A DNA stretch of 64,000 nucleotides from an uncultured Hyphomicrobium sp. (GCF_902826555.1 NZ_CADEFI010000008.1:1-64000); one strand, 5' to 3'; positions 22,350 through 31,256 are shown, counted from the stretch's first letter. Made by a program: numbers and translations. The notes: a model not told the origin generated them from the letters alone.

Positions 22350-23513
22350 TCAAACAGAGGGCACCGTGAACTGAATACCGTAATAGCGATTATCTGCCTT
22401 GCGTATCGATCCACGAATCTCGAGCGCATCGCGTACCAGGTCAAATGCAAGCTGAAAGTCGTTCAAGTCGATAGCGGTGCCGCCGATGGTTGCGCACCAG
22501 GCCGCGTAGTCCGCGTGCAGATGGTCGATCAGGACCGCAGCACTACCGAGAGCTGGCTCGGTTCGCTCCGCCATCCATTGCGCGACATGCCGTGGCTCGC
22601 CGAAGCTCGCCATGGCCGGACGTAGCCCGCCACGGCTGGCAACGGCGCGCTCTGTCGCACTGCGACTTCCCTTCCCGGTGTCGCGCGTCCCGTCCGCGAA
22701 TGCGACGATCGCCGCCGGGCCGAGTGCGGAGATGATTTCGATGAGAAGCGCGAAGACGAGTGGAAACCCCAAGCTGATATCGCGCACGCGCATCTGACCG
22801 CCGGAGATCCACGCCAGCAGTTCGGCCGTTGGATCAACGGGTAAGGTAGCACCGCGATCGCGCAGTGAAGCAATGCCATCGTGAAGCTCGGCTGCCCGAG
22901 ATTGCAAACGCCCAGCCTCTTCCGCAGCGATCCGCTCTTCCCTCAAACGCGCGACAGCGAGACATGCATCCACTGTCGCCCGCTCATGCCGCGTGCAGTT
23001 TTTTGAAACCGTGCCAACCGTGCCGCGGACTCGATCGCCAACCCGCACCGGACGCGCGAGCGTCGCCGCGATCGATGCATCGATCTGAGCGACCGTCCGC
23101 GAGGTGAGGCTCGCGAGCCTATGTTCGATGTCCAGGATTTCTAGACGAGCATCGGCGTACGCCTCGGCGCTGATCTCCCGACTGCCGATGAGCGTGGTGC
23201 GATCCTGCGCGTAGACGCCGATGGCGCCCACCATCCCCCACACAAGGCAGAGAAGCCACACTGGGAACAGGAGTGCGGCCAGGCGCTTGCGCCGCGCACG
23301 CCATAGCCCGCCGATGAGGATGAGTCCGAACACCTTCCACACGTCGGCCGAGACGTTCGCCCAGCCAAAGATCTGCGCCTTCTCAGGGCTCTGGCCGAAG
23401 CCGTAGCCGAAGAGATAGTTGGCCCGGATCGAGACGGCGACCATTCCCGCACTGGCGGCGCTCAGAACGATGATGACGGCCCACCGCAGAATGGGGCTGC
23501 GGTTCATCATCAT
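22350..23513 (-). CDS. Multi-pass membrane protein with coiled-coil middle and cytosolic C-terminus
   Basis: 387 residues. Hydrophobic segments at ~10-28, ~55-70, ~80-102 and again ~245-270. Between the third and fourth is a charged region (110-235) with a Cys pair ('KNCTRHERATVDACLAVARL') and helical heptads. The C-terminal ~90 residues ('LIDHLHADYAAWCATIGGTA...') resemble the small helical domain at the end of plasmid and phage primases, an inference. It overlaps the upstream RHH-like gene by ATGA, so the two are coexpressed. Such proteins occur on rhizobial elements; role unknown. Confidence 0.65.
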   Translation of the reverse strand: MMMNRSPILRWAVIIVLSAASAGMVAVSIRANYLFGYGFGQSPEKAQIFGWANVSADVWKVFGLILIGGLWRARRKRLAALLFPVWLLCLVWGMVGAIGVYAQDRTTLIGSREISAEAYADARLEILDIEHRLASLTSRTVAQIDASIAATLARPVRVGDRVRGTVGTVSKNCTRHERATVDACLAVARLREERIAAEEAGRLQSRAAELHDGIASLRDRGATLPVDPTAELLAWISGGQMRVRDISLGFPLVFALLIEIISALGPAAIVAFADGTRDTGKGSRSATERAVASRGGLRPAMASFGEPRHVAQWMAERTEPALGSAAVLIDHLHADYAAWCATIGGTAIDLNDFQLAFDLVRDALEIRGSIRKADNRYYGIQFTVPSV

Positions 23514-23773
23514 TTCGATGCTAACGGACCGTGCTTGCTCTCATAGAGATCCACCATGTGGTAGAGCATGGCGAGGAGGGTGATGCGGTCGCGCGCCGCG
23601 AGTTGCTTGATGCGGCTCTTCATGCTCGGCGAGACTTTGAAGTTTAGTTGCGCCAAGCCGTCGTCGGTTGGAGTCGCGCGACTATTCAGGCGCTGGTGTT
23701 CCTTGGCTCGCGGGCCGAACTCAGCTTTGCCGGCCCAGGCATCGAGTGCCTTGCCAAGTGCATCATCGTTCAT
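23510..23773 (-). CDS. Small ribbon-helix-helix-like protein
   Basis: 87 residues, AAGGAG 5 nt before the ATG at 23773. The C-terminal half 'LNFKVSPSMKSRIKQLAARDRITLLAMLYHMVDLYES' has the strand-helix-helix layout of RHH/ParG-like DNA-binding proteins; the N-terminal half is probably disordered. The stop overlaps the start of the membrane protein gene (23513). Likely a regulator or partition-type DNA-binding protein of the element. Confidence 0.65.
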   Translation of the reverse strand: MNDDALGKALDAWAGKAEFGPRAKEHQRLNSRATPTDDGLAQLNFKVSPSMKSRIKQLAARDRITLLAMLYHMVDLYESKHGPLASK

Positions 23774-23970
23774 AATCTCCTTCTCCTAGCGTGCCGGCGG
23801 TCGGCAACGCTTCTTCCGACAGCTCATCGCCGATCCGGCGTCCGCCTGAGCGCATGAAGAACATGACGAATTTTCGAGAGAGTGAAGGCGGCGATCGTCG
23901 CTACGTTCATATTTTGTTTCTACCGCACGCAACGAGCGCCGTGAATACCCAGAAAGCTAGGAAGGTACCT

Positions 23971-23998
23971 CTCAGAGGCTAGGTCCCTAGCCTCTGAG
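23971..23998. promoter_or_regulatory. 13-bp perfect palindrome upstream of alpA-like gene
   Basis: CTCAGAGGCTAGG (23971-23983), TC, CCTAGCCTCTGAG (23986-23998). It ends 2 nt before the -35 box at 24001. It could be an operator (autoregulation by AlpA or excision control) or a recombination accessory site; no T-run follows. Confidence 0.6.
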
Positions 23999-24000
23999 GT

Positions 24001-24029
24001 TTGACGGTAATGGGCCATGCCCATATGCG
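24001..24029 (+). promoter_or_regulatory. Promoter of alpA-like gene
   Basis: TTGACG (24001-24006), 17-nt spacer, TATGCG (24024-24029), ending 6 nt before the ATG at 24036. Like the HIT gene this predicts a leaderless message. The -10 is a weak match. Confidence 0.5.
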
Positions 24030-24035
24030 TCGCGC

Positions 24036-24248
24036 ATGCGCATCCTTTCTAAGAAAGAGCTACGCGCGCTGGTACTCTACTCTCCCGGTCACATCGATCG
24101 GCTGGAGAAAGCCGGCCGGTTCCCCAAGCGGATCGTCCTCGGGCCGTGTCGCGTCGGGTGGATCGAGAGCGAGGTCCTTGCGTGGTTGGACGCCCGCATC
24201 AAGGAGCGCGACGGGATTTGCGCCTCTGCTTTGCCGGAGCAGGCCTGA
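24036..24248 (+). CDS. AlpA-family regulator/excisionase
   Basis: 70 residues: 'LSKKELRALVLYSPGHIDRLEKAG' followed by 'RFPKRIVLGPCRVGWIESEVLAWLDARIKERD', the standard winged-helix of AlpA/MerR-like prophage regulators, which activate integrase genes or act as excisionases. The gene is convergent with the integrase and 189 nt of it lie inside the integrase 3' end on the opposite strand. A palindrome and promoter precede it. High confidence in family; the direction of control is unknown. Confidence 0.85.
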   Translation: MRILSKKELRALVLYSPGHIDRLEKAGRFPKRIVLGPCRVGWIESEVLAWLDARIKERDGICASALPEQA

Positions 24249-25361
24249 CACTTCGTCTTCCAGTAGCAGTAAGGCCGATCGCATCTCGTCGAGATACCGA
24301 TGCCGGTTATAGATCCGTGCGAGTGGCGTGAGGCTTTCAGCTGTGCTGCCCGTGATGTGGTTGAGCACTCGCTCGACGACATACGGTGCGACGCCCCTCC
24401 CAGCCATCATGGTGGCACCAGTCCGTCGCAGGTCGTGCAAGCGGAAATCGACGCTGCAGTCTCGGTGTAGGCTCGCCATGCACTTCGACCAGCCGCTGAA
24501 CACGCGATCCGGCTTGCCCCGCGCGGGGAACAACAGACCGTCACGCTCCGGCAGCAGCGACATAACATACGGCGTCAGCGGGACGGCATGCTCCTGGCGG
24601 TTCTTCGTGATCTCCTTCGGCAGTACCATCAGGCAGTTGTCGCGATCGATCCACTCAGACCGAAGACCCGCGATTTCCCCGCGGCGCTGACTGGTAAGAA
24701 GCAGCAGCAGTGCCATGGTTCCGAAGCTGCTCGAGAGGTCTAAGGCACGCAAAACTGCAAGGAGTTCACCACGCGACAACACGCGGTCCCGAGCTATGCG
24801 CCGGATAGGGAGGGCGAGGGATTGCATAGGGTTGGTCGCAAGGTAGCCGCGTCGGATCGACCATCGGAGGAAGACACGAACGACTGCAAAGGCGTTGTTG
24901 GCTTCTCCCGATGTCCGCACGAGCCCGTCGATAACCCCGGCCACATGGCTTCGGGTGATCTCGTGCATCAGCAAGTTCTTCCATGCCGGAGCAAAGTGCT
25001 TCCGGAGTACCCGCTCCCAGTCATGGGACGTCGAGTTCTTCTTTTCGGAAAGATGGACGTCGATAAATTGCTCGAGAGCGTTGGAAAACGGGACGACGGT
25101 CACGTCGGAGTCCAGCCGTGCGACGGTCGCCGCGAGAATCAGCCGGCGCGCCTCGGTGCGCGCGTCGTGGAGGTTCATCGTCGGGTAGCGCCCGATCGTC
25201 AAGCGCCGCCGCTCCTCGCCGAGCATCACGGTCCAGGCTTTGACCTGTTCGCCGACGCGCAGCCCGAAGCCCGGCAGCGTGCGGTCCCAATATGTGACCT
25301 GCTTTCCGGGATGAGCCTTGGCCGTGCGCGCAACGATGTCGGTCAGTGGAACGATAGGCAT
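24060..25361 (-). CDS. int: Tyrosine recombinase (P4-type integrase)
   Basis: 433 residues from the ATG at 25361 (GGAGAG 7 nt upstream; longer frames exist to 25451). N-terminal DUF4102-like arm-binding part ('LPGFGLRVGEQVKAWTVML', 'LTIGRYPTMNLHDARTEA'), a core-binding domain, then the catalytic domain with Arg226/227 ('TSQRRGEI'), His309-Leu-Arg-Arg312, His335 and Tyr351 ('IYNRH'). The ~60 residues after the usual C-terminus are Pro/Asp-rich and are encoded opposite the AlpA-like gene. The gene faces away from the tRNA, as is usual for tRNA-targeting elements. Confidence 0.92.
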   Translation of the reverse strand: MPIVPLTDIVARTAKAHPGKQVTYWDRTLPGFGLRVGEQVKAWTVMLGEERRRLTIGRYPTMNLHDARTEARRLILAATVARLDSDVTVVPFSNALEQFIDVHLSEKKNSTSHDWERVLRKHFAPAWKNLLMHEITRSHVAGVIDGLVRTSGEANNAFAVVRVFLRWSIRRGYLATNPMQSLALPIRRIARDRVLSRGELLAVLRALDLSSSFGTMALLLLLTSQRRGEIAGLRSEWIDRDNCLMVLPKEITKNRQEHAVPLTPYVMSLLPERDGLLFPARGKPDRVFSGWSKCMASLHRDCSVDFRLHDLRRTGATMMAGRGVAPYVVERVLNHITGSTAESLTPLARIYNRHRYLDEMRSALLLLEDEVSGLLRQSRGANPVALLDAGVQPRKDLALDPPDATRPEDDPLGEPAGFLQPIDVTGRVEYQRA

Positions 25362-25511
25362 AGCTAGTCTCTCCATAGTCTCTGAAACCCATCGCGTAGG
25401 GGTGCAGAGCCATGCGAAGCCATGTGCGAGGCCAACTAAGCTTGGCGACATAATTGTTCAATGATCGGATGAGGTTGGGAGGATCTATGCTCATCTATGA
25501 TGAGGGTAGAT

Positions 25512-25588
25512 TGGCGATCCCGGCAGGATTTGAACCTGCGACCCCCAGATTAGGAATCTGGTGCTCTATCCAGCTGAGCTACGGGACC
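25512..25588 (-). tRNA. tRNA-Arg (anticodon CCT), element attachment site
   Basis: The minus strand starts GGTCCCG and ends CGGGATC-G-CCA (CCA encoded, 25514-25512). The D arm GCTC-AGCTGGATA-GAGC, anticodon stem-loop CAGAT-TCCTAAT-CTG with CCT, and T arm with GTTCAAATC are all present. Its 3' end faces the integrase gene, so the 3' part of the tRNA is the likely att core and was rebuilt on insertion. I saw no second copy of the 3' segment in the window. Confidence 0.93.
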
Positions 25589-25662
25589 GGCCGCGCCCAT
25601 CCATACATGACCCGCACGACAATTTCACAGGATTTCGTGCCGCGCCGCGAAAGGATACCGAC

Positions 25663-26589
25663 CTATTGTGATGCACCCGCATTGACCAGCACGCCCCGCG
25701 CCATCTCGCCCAGCTCGCGCGGCAGACGCCCAAGCTCCCGGTGACGGGCAACGAGCGTCAGTTTGCGCGAGATCTGCGGCCCCGGAAGCGCAGCGGTGAC
25801 GAGACCCTGCGCCGCGAGCGCGGCCTCACCGATACAAAGCGGCGTCGTGATCGCAAATCCGCTTCCGGCGGCAACCATGGAGCTCACGCCATAAGGCGTG
25901 TCGAACTCGAAACTGCGCGGCAATTCCAGACCCAGACGCCGAAGATGGGCCTCGATCTCCACTCCGGTCTGCGAGCGCGAGCTGAACCGGATCAGTGGCA
26001 GCGACTGCGAAAGCTTGCGCAACGCCGCGACCGTGCGCGGGGCCTCCGTTCCGGCCGGCAACAGGAGAATGTAGGGCTCCTTCGCCAACTGCCAGCGCTC
26101 GAGCCCGGCCCAATCCTCGAGATCGTCGACCCCAAGAAAGAGATCCAGGCGCCGCGTCAGGAGATCGCTCGCGTGCGAGGCCGTGAGCCCGAGCAGGATC
26201 GACACCTCGTCGGCCTTTGACGCGAGATAGGTTGCAAGCGGCGCCGTCAGAAGGCGCGACAGCGAGTCGACGAGGCCCACGCGGATGAGCGGCACCTTGC
26301 CGTGCTCCGTTTCGCGCAGGAGCGGGCCGATCTGTCGCGCCTCGGCGATCAGCGCTCCTGCCCGCTGCCGCAGCAACCCGCCCGCAACCGTGACGGCAAG
26401 CGGCCTCACCGAGCGGTCGAAGAGGTCGAAGCCGAGCTTTTTCTCGAGATCGCCGATGGCAAGCGACACCGCGGGCTGCGTCAGCCCCAGCGCCCGCGCC
26501 GCCGAGGACATGGCGCCGCTTTCGCAGACGGCAAGGAAAATTTCGAGCGACCTGAGGTCGAAAGGCAGGGTGGGAGAAGGCTCACGCAT
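25663..26589 (-). CDS. LysR-family transcriptional regulator
   Basis: 308 residues from the ATG at 26589 (a GTG at 26622 would add 11). N-terminal wHTH: 'LRSLEIFLAVCESGAMSSAARALGLTQPAVSLAIGDLE', followed by a LysR substrate-binding domain. It is divergent from the sarcosine oxidase operon 90 bp away, so it is a likely regulator of soxBDAG; the ligand is unknown. Confidence 0.88.
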   Translation of the reverse strand: MREPSPTLPFDLRSLEIFLAVCESGAMSSAARALGLTQPAVSLAIGDLEKKLGFDLFDRSVRPLAVTVAGGLLRQRAGALIAEARQIGPLLRETEHGKVPLIRVGLVDSLSRLLTAPLATYLASKADEVSILLGLTASHASDLLTRRLDLFLGVDDLEDWAGLERWQLAKEPYILLLPAGTEAPRTVAALRKLSQSLPLIRFSSRSQTGVEIEAHLRRLGLELPRSFEFDTPYGVSSMVAAGSGFAITTPLCIGEAALAAQGLVTAALPGPQISRKLTLVARHRELGRLPRELGEMARGVLVNAGASQ

Positions 26590-26678
26590 GTCCACAGTAT
26601 AAAAAATACTTATATCGCCCACAACGTCATTCCCTTCTAATGATGAAGGGGCAAACCGGAGCGACGGGGCGACCCCAT

Positions 26679-27938
26679 ATGACGAGCACCCATTATTCGA
26701 TCTTCTCTGTCCTGAGGGAAGCGCTGCGCGGCCACACGGGCTGGGGCCCGGCCTGGCGCAACGCCGAGCCGAAACCCGACTACGACGTCGTCATCATCGG
26801 CGGCGGCGGCCATGGGCTTTCGACCGCCTACTACCTTGCCAAGAACTACGGCCCCCTTCGCATAGCCGTGCTTGAAAAAGGCTGGATTGGCGGTGGCAAC
26901 GTCGGCCGCAACACCACCATCGTCCGCTCGAACTACCTGCTCCCCGGCAACATCCCCTTCTACGAATTGTCGATGAAGCTCTGGGAAGGGCTGGAGCAGG
27001 ACCTGAACTACAACGCCATGGTGAGCCAGCGCGGCGTCCTGAACCTCTATCATTCCGACGCCCAGCGCGATGCCTTCGCGCGCCGCGGCAATGCCATGCG
27101 GCTCCACGGCGTCGACGCGGTCCTGCTCGATCAGGCTGCGGTCCGCAAGATGGTGCCGTTCCTCGACTTCGACAACGGACGCTTCCCCATCCACGGCGGC
27201 CTCCTGCAACCGCGCGGCGGCACCGTACGCCACGACGCCGTGGCCTGGGGCTACGCGCGCGGCGCCGACCGCCTCGGCGTCGACATCATCCAGAACTGCG
27301 AGGTCAAAGGCTTCATCCGCGACGGCGGCCGCGTGACCGGCGTCGAGACATCGCGCGGCCTGATCGGCGCCAAGAAAATCGCCATGGCGGTCGCGGGCTC
27401 CTCCTCCCGCGTCGCCGCCATGGCAGGTTTGAGGCTCCCCATCGAAAGCCACGTCTTGCAGGCCTTCGTGACCGAGGGCCTCAAACCCTTCATCGATGGC
27501 GTCGTCACCTTCGGCGCCGGGCACTTCTACATCAGCCAGTCCGACAAGGGCGGGCTCGTTTTCGGCGGAGATCTTGACGGTTACAACAGCTACGCCCAGC
27601 GCGGAAACATGCCCGTGGTCGAGGACGTCTGCGAAGGCGGCATGGCGCTGATGCCGCGCATCGGCCGCGTGCGCCTCCTGCGCCACTGGGGCGGCATCAT
27701 GGACATGTCCATGGACGGCAGCCCGATCATCGACAAAACACCGGTCGACGGTCTCTACCTGAACTCCGGCTGGTGCTACGGCGGCTTCAAGGCGACGCCG
27801 GCCTCCGGCTACTGCTTCGCGCATCTGATCGCGCGCGACGCCCCCCACCCTGTGGCCGCGGCCTACCGCCTCGACCGCTTCGCGACCGGCCATGCCATCG
27901 ATGAGAAGGGCATGGGACCGCAACCCAACCTGCACTGA
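26679..27938 (+). CDS. soxB: Sarcosine oxidase subunit beta
   Basis: 419 residues from the ATG at 26679, matching the usual N-terminus ('YSIFSVLREALRGHTGW'); frame is open to 26640. FAD site 'VVIIGGGGHGLSTAYYLA', then 'GRNTTIVRSNYLL' and a C-terminal 'GWCYGGFKATPASGYCFAHL' typical of SoxB. This subunit holds the FAD that oxidises sarcosine to glycine, with formaldehyde transferred to tetrahydrofolate, and the covalent FMN. First gene of soxBDAG. Confidence 0.93.
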   Translation: MTSTHYSIFSVLREALRGHTGWGPAWRNAEPKPDYDVVIIGGGGHGLSTAYYLAKNYGPLRIAVLEKGWIGGGNVGRNTTIVRSNYLLPGNIPFYELSMKLWEGLEQDLNYNAMVSQRGVLNLYHSDAQRDAFARRGNAMRLHGVDAVLLDQAAVRKMVPFLDFDNGRFPIHGGLLQPRGGTVRHDAVAWGYARGADRLGVDIIQNCEVKGFIRDGGRVTGVETSRGLIGAKKIAMAVAGSSSRVAAMAGLRLPIESHVLQAFVTEGLKPFIDGVVTFGAGHFYISQSDKGGLVFGGDLDGYNSYAQRGNMPVVEDVCEGGMALMPRIGRVRLLRHWGGIMDMSMDGSPIIDKTPVDGLYLNSGWCYGGFKATPASGYCFAHLIARDAPHPVAAAYRLDRFATGHAIDEKGMGPQPNLH

Positions 27939-27957
27939 CCGGAGAGGAAAACCCGCG

Positions 27958-28257
27958 ATGAGAATCGCATGCCCCCACTGCGGCGAGCGCAGCCTCGATG
28001 AGTTCCTCTACTCGGGCGACGCCACCGTGAAACGTCCCGACTTTGCCGGCACAACCGCCATGGACGACTTCGTCACCTATACCTTCGAGCGCACCAATCC
28101 GCCGGGCCCGCATCGCGAGCTCTGGTACCATGCCGCCGGCTGTCACGCCTGGTTGGTCGTGACACGCAACGTCAGCACCCATGCCGTCGCCTCCGTGGAG
28201 CTTGCTCGCGACGTGGCACTCGCTGCCAAATCCGCAACCAAGGACAGCGCATCATGA
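27958..28257 (+). CDS. soxD: Sarcosine oxidase subunit delta
   Basis: 99 residues. The expected zinc ligands are all seen: Cys5 and Cys8 ('CPHCGER'), His58 and Cys62 ('LWYHAAGCHAWLVVTRN'). GGAGAGG lies upstream of the ATG. Overlaps soxA by ATGA (28254). Small structural subunit of heterotetrameric sarcosine oxidase. Confidence 0.93.
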   Translation: MRIACPHCGERSLDEFLYSGDATVKRPDFAGTTAMDDFVTYTFERTNPPGPHRELWYHAAGCHAWLVVTRNVSTHAVASVELARDVALAAKSATKDSAS

Positions 28258-31256
28258 CCGCAGCGCCCATCGGCTATGGCCGGCAGAGCAACCGCCTTGC
28301 ATCCGGCGGCCTGATCGACCGCAGCAAAACGCTGCATTTCACCTTTGACGGCAAGACCTACGCCGGCCATCCCGGCGACACGCTGGCATCCGCCCTGCTC
28401 GCCAATGGCGTCGTGCTGACCGCCCGGTCGTTCAAATACCACCGCCCGCGTGGCATTCTCGCCGCCGGTTCCGAGGAGCCGAACGCCCTCGTCGAACTGC
28501 GCGACGGTGCGCGCCGTGAGCCGAACACCAAGGCCACCGTGGCCGAGCTCTTCGACGGCCTCACAGCCACGAGCCAGAACCGCTGGCCGTCGCTCGCTTT
28601 CGACCTCCTGTCGATCAACTCGCTGTTCTCGCCCGTGTTCGTTGCCGGCTTCTACTACAAGACATTCATGTGGCCGGCCGCCCTGTGGGAGAAGTTGTAC
28701 GAGCCGTTGATCCGCCGCGCCGCGGGTCTCGGGCGCGCCTCCGACGACGCCGACCCCGACACCTATGAGAAGGCGACCGCCTTCGCCGACGTGCTTGTCA
28801 TCGGTGGCGGTCCCGCGGGTCTCGCCGCAGCCCAAGCGGCGGCGCGCACCAGCGCTCGCGTGATCCTAGTCGACGAGAACGCCGCGCTTGGCGGCCGCGC
28901 CGTCGACGACGCCTCCGAGATCGCCGGCAATCCCGCCCACGAATGGGTGAAGATGTTGGAGGGCGAGCTCTCGCGCAATCCTGAGGTCCGCATTCTCCGC
29001 CGCACCACCGTATTCGGCAGCTACGACGGCGGCACCTACGGCGCGCTCGAGCGCGTCAGCGATCACCTGCCGCATCCCGCGCCCGGAGCGCCCCGTCAAC
29101 GGCTGTGGCGCCTTGTCGCCAAGAAGGTCGTGCTCGCAACCGGCGCCACGGAGCGCCCCATCGTCTTCGGCGGCAACGATCGCCCGGGCGTTATGCTGGC
29201 AGGCGCCGTGCGCACCTACGTCAACCGCTATGGCGTCGTGCCCGGTCAGCGCGTCGTCGTCTTCACCAACAACGACTACGGCGCCACGACGGCCAGCGAT
29301 CTCGTACGCGCCGGCGCCGATGTGGTGGCCCTCGTCGACAGCCGCCCCGAGATCTCCGACCACGTCTATCGCATCACCAACGAAACCGGCGTGCGGCTGA
29401 TCTCGAACGCGGCCGTGACCGACGCGCTCGGCAAGAGGCATGTGACGGGTGCCGACATCCGCCTAGGTGACGGGGAGCGCATCGAGCTCGCGTGCGACCT
29501 CATCGCCGTGTCCGGCGGTTGGAACCCCAACATCCAGCTCACGACGCATCTCGGCGGTAAGCCCGTCTGGAACGATCGCCTACATGCCTTCCTTCCCGGC
29601 GCTGTGCCTGCCGGGATGTCGCTTGCGGGAGCCGTCGCGGGCGACCTCACTCTGGCCAAGTCCCTCGCCGGCGGCAACGCCGCAGGATCCGCGGCTGCGG
29701 ACGAAAGCGGACACAAGGCCATCGCCGTTCCCGTGCCCACAGCCATCGCCGAGAGCGATGCCGTCACGCCGCTCTGGCGCGTGATCGGCTACAAGGGCAA
29801 GGCCTTCGTCGATCAGCAGAACGACGTCACCGAGAAGGACATCGCCCTTGCCGAGCGCGAAGGATTCCGCGCCGTCGAGCATCTGAAACGCTACACGACA
29901 CTCGGAATGGCCACCGACCAGGGCCGCACCGCGAACGTCAACGCGCTCGCCATCATGGCCGAGCTCACGGGCCGCACCATCCCCGAGACCGGCATCACCG
30001 TGGCACGTCCGCCCTATTCGCCTGTCGCACTCGGTGCATTGGCAGGTCATCACCGCGGCAAGAGTTTCAAGCCGACCCGCCTGCCGCCCTCCTATCGTTG
30101 GGCCAAGGAGCAGGGATGCGTCTTCGTCGAGACCGGACTTTGGCTGCGGCCGAGTTATTTCCCGCGGCCGGGTGAGCGCGACTGGCTGGAGACCGTGACG
30201 CGCGAAGTGAACACGGTGCGCAATGCGGTAGGCATCTGCGACGTGTCCACCCTCGGCAAGGTCGATGTACAGGGCGCAGGGGCCGCGGCTTTCCTCGACA
30301 ACATCTACATGAACGGCCTGAAGACGCTCACCGTCGGCAAATGCCGCTACGGCGGCATGCTGCGCGAGGACGGCATCCTGATGGACGACGGCACCGTCGC
30401 CCGTCTCGGCGAGAACCATTTCTTCATCACCACCACGACGGCCAACGCGGTCAAGGTCGTGCAGCACATGGAATACTGTGCGCAGTGGCTGTGGCCCGAG
30501 CTTGACGTGCAGATCGTCTCGGCCACCGAGCAGTGGGCGCAATATGCCGTTGCCGGACCGAAGTCGCGCGCACTGCTGCAAAAGATCGTCGATCCTGCAT
30601 TCGACATCTCGGACTCGGGCTTCCCCTATCTCGGCGTCGGCGAAATCACCGTCTGCGGCGGCATCAAGGCGCGCCTCTTCCGCCTGTCGTTCTCCGGCGA
30701 GCGCGCCTACGAGATCGGCGTACCGGCCCGCTACGGCGATGCCCTTATCCGCCGCCTGATGGAGGCGGGCGAGGAGTTCGGCGCCTGCTCCTACGGCACG
30801 GAAGCCCTCGGCGTCATGCGCATCGAAAAGGGCCACATCAGCGGCCCCGAGCTCAACGGCACCACGACACCGCAGGATGTCGGCCTTGGCGGCATGGTCG
30901 CCAAGAAAAAGGACTTTATCGGCAGCGTGCTCGGCAAGCGCCCCGGCCTTGTCGATCCGGATCGCCCGTCCCTCGTCGGCTTCCGGCCCGTGGACCGTTC
31001 CGCGCGCCTGCGCTCGGGCGCTCACTTCCTCGCCCGCGACGCCAGGCCCGAGGCCGCCAACGACGAGGGTTACATGACATCCGTCGCCTACTCACCGTCG
31101 AGCGGCCACTGGGTCGGCCTCGGTCTATTAAGACGGGGACCGGAGCGCTTGGGCGAAATCGTACGCGCCTACGATCCGGTACGCGGCGCCGACACGCTGG
31201 TCGAGGTCGTCTCACCGGTCTTCGTGGATCCCGAAGGAGGGCGCGTCCGTGGCTGA
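28254..31256 (+). CDS. soxA: Sarcosine oxidase subunit alpha
   Basis: 1000 residues, the usual length. N-terminal ferredoxin-like domain ('LHFTFDGKTYAGHPGDTLASAL') without Fe-S cysteines; NAD-binding domain with 'VLVIGGGPAGLAAAQAA' near residue 180; C-terminal GcvT-type aminomethyltransferase domain from ~residue 600 that accepts formaldehyde onto tetrahydrofolate ('GVCDVST'-like 'VGICDVSTLGKVDVQG'). Overlaps both soxD and soxG. Confidence 0.95.
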   Translation: MTAAPIGYGRQSNRLASGGLIDRSKTLHFTFDGKTYAGHPGDTLASALLANGVVLTARSFKYHRPRGILAAGSEEPNALVELRDGARREPNTKATVAELFDGLTATSQNRWPSLAFDLLSINSLFSPVFVAGFYYKTFMWPAALWEKLYEPLIRRAAGLGRASDDADPDTYEKATAFADVLVIGGGPAGLAAAQAAARTSARVILVDENAALGGRAVDDASEIAGNPAHEWVKMLEGELSRNPEVRILRRTTVFGSYDGGTYGALERVSDHLPHPAPGAPRQRLWRLVAKKVVLATGATERPIVFGGNDRPGVMLAGAVRTYVNRYGVVPGQRVVVFTNNDYGATTASDLVRAGADVVALVDSRPEISDHVYRITNETGVRLISNAAVTDALGKRHVTGADIRLGDGERIELACDLIAVSGGWNPNIQLTTHLGGKPVWNDRLHAFLPGAVPAGMSLAGAVAGDLTLAKSLAGGNAAGSAAADESGHKAIAVPVPTAIAESDAVTPLWRVIGYKGKAFVDQQNDVTEKDIALAEREGFRAVEHLKRYTTLGMATDQGRTANVNALAIMAELTGRTIPETGITVARPPYSPVALGALAGHHRGKSFKPTRLPPSYRWAKEQGCVFVETGLWLRPSYFPRPGERDWLETVTREVNTVRNAVGICDVSTLGKVDVQGAGAAAFLDNIYMNGLKTLTVGKCRYGGMLREDGILMDDGTVARLGENHFFITTTTANAVKVVQHMEYCAQWLWPELDVQIVSATEQWAQYAVAGPKSRALLQKIVDPAFDISDSGFPYLGVGEITVCGGIKARLFRLSFSGERAYEIGVPARYGDALIRRLMEAGEEFGACSYGTEALGVMRIEKGHISGPELNGTTTPQDVGLGGMVAKKKDFIGSVLGKRPGLVDPDRPSLVGFRPVDRSARLRSGAHFLARDARPEAANDEGYMTSVAYSPSSGHWVGLGLLRRGPERLGEIVRAYDPVRGADTLVEVVSPVFVDPEGGRVRG

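Larger units (their letters stand above)
1..25511. mobile_element. One end of an integrated genetic element (ICE/IME-like), left end not in window
   Basis: A tyrosine recombinase gene abuts the 3' end of tRNA-Arg(CCT), and the genes to its left are typical accessory cargo: AlpA-type regulator, DUF3768, TraG/VirD4-like ATPase, replication-relaxation protein, CHC2 zinc-finger protein and XRE regulator. Gene content and base composition change at the tRNA; to the right lie ordinary chromosomal operons. No mating-pair-formation genes (VirB4, VirB6 etc.) are visible here, so transfer autonomy cannot be judged. I saw no duplicated tRNA 3' end within 1-25.5 kb by eye, so the other junction is probably further left. 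The extent is inferred. Confidence 0.75.

Noticed and set aside
26637..27935. 432-codon minus-strand frame opposite soxB
   Set aside because: Antisense shadow of a high-GC gene; composition is His/Asp/Val-rich as expected for a shadow.
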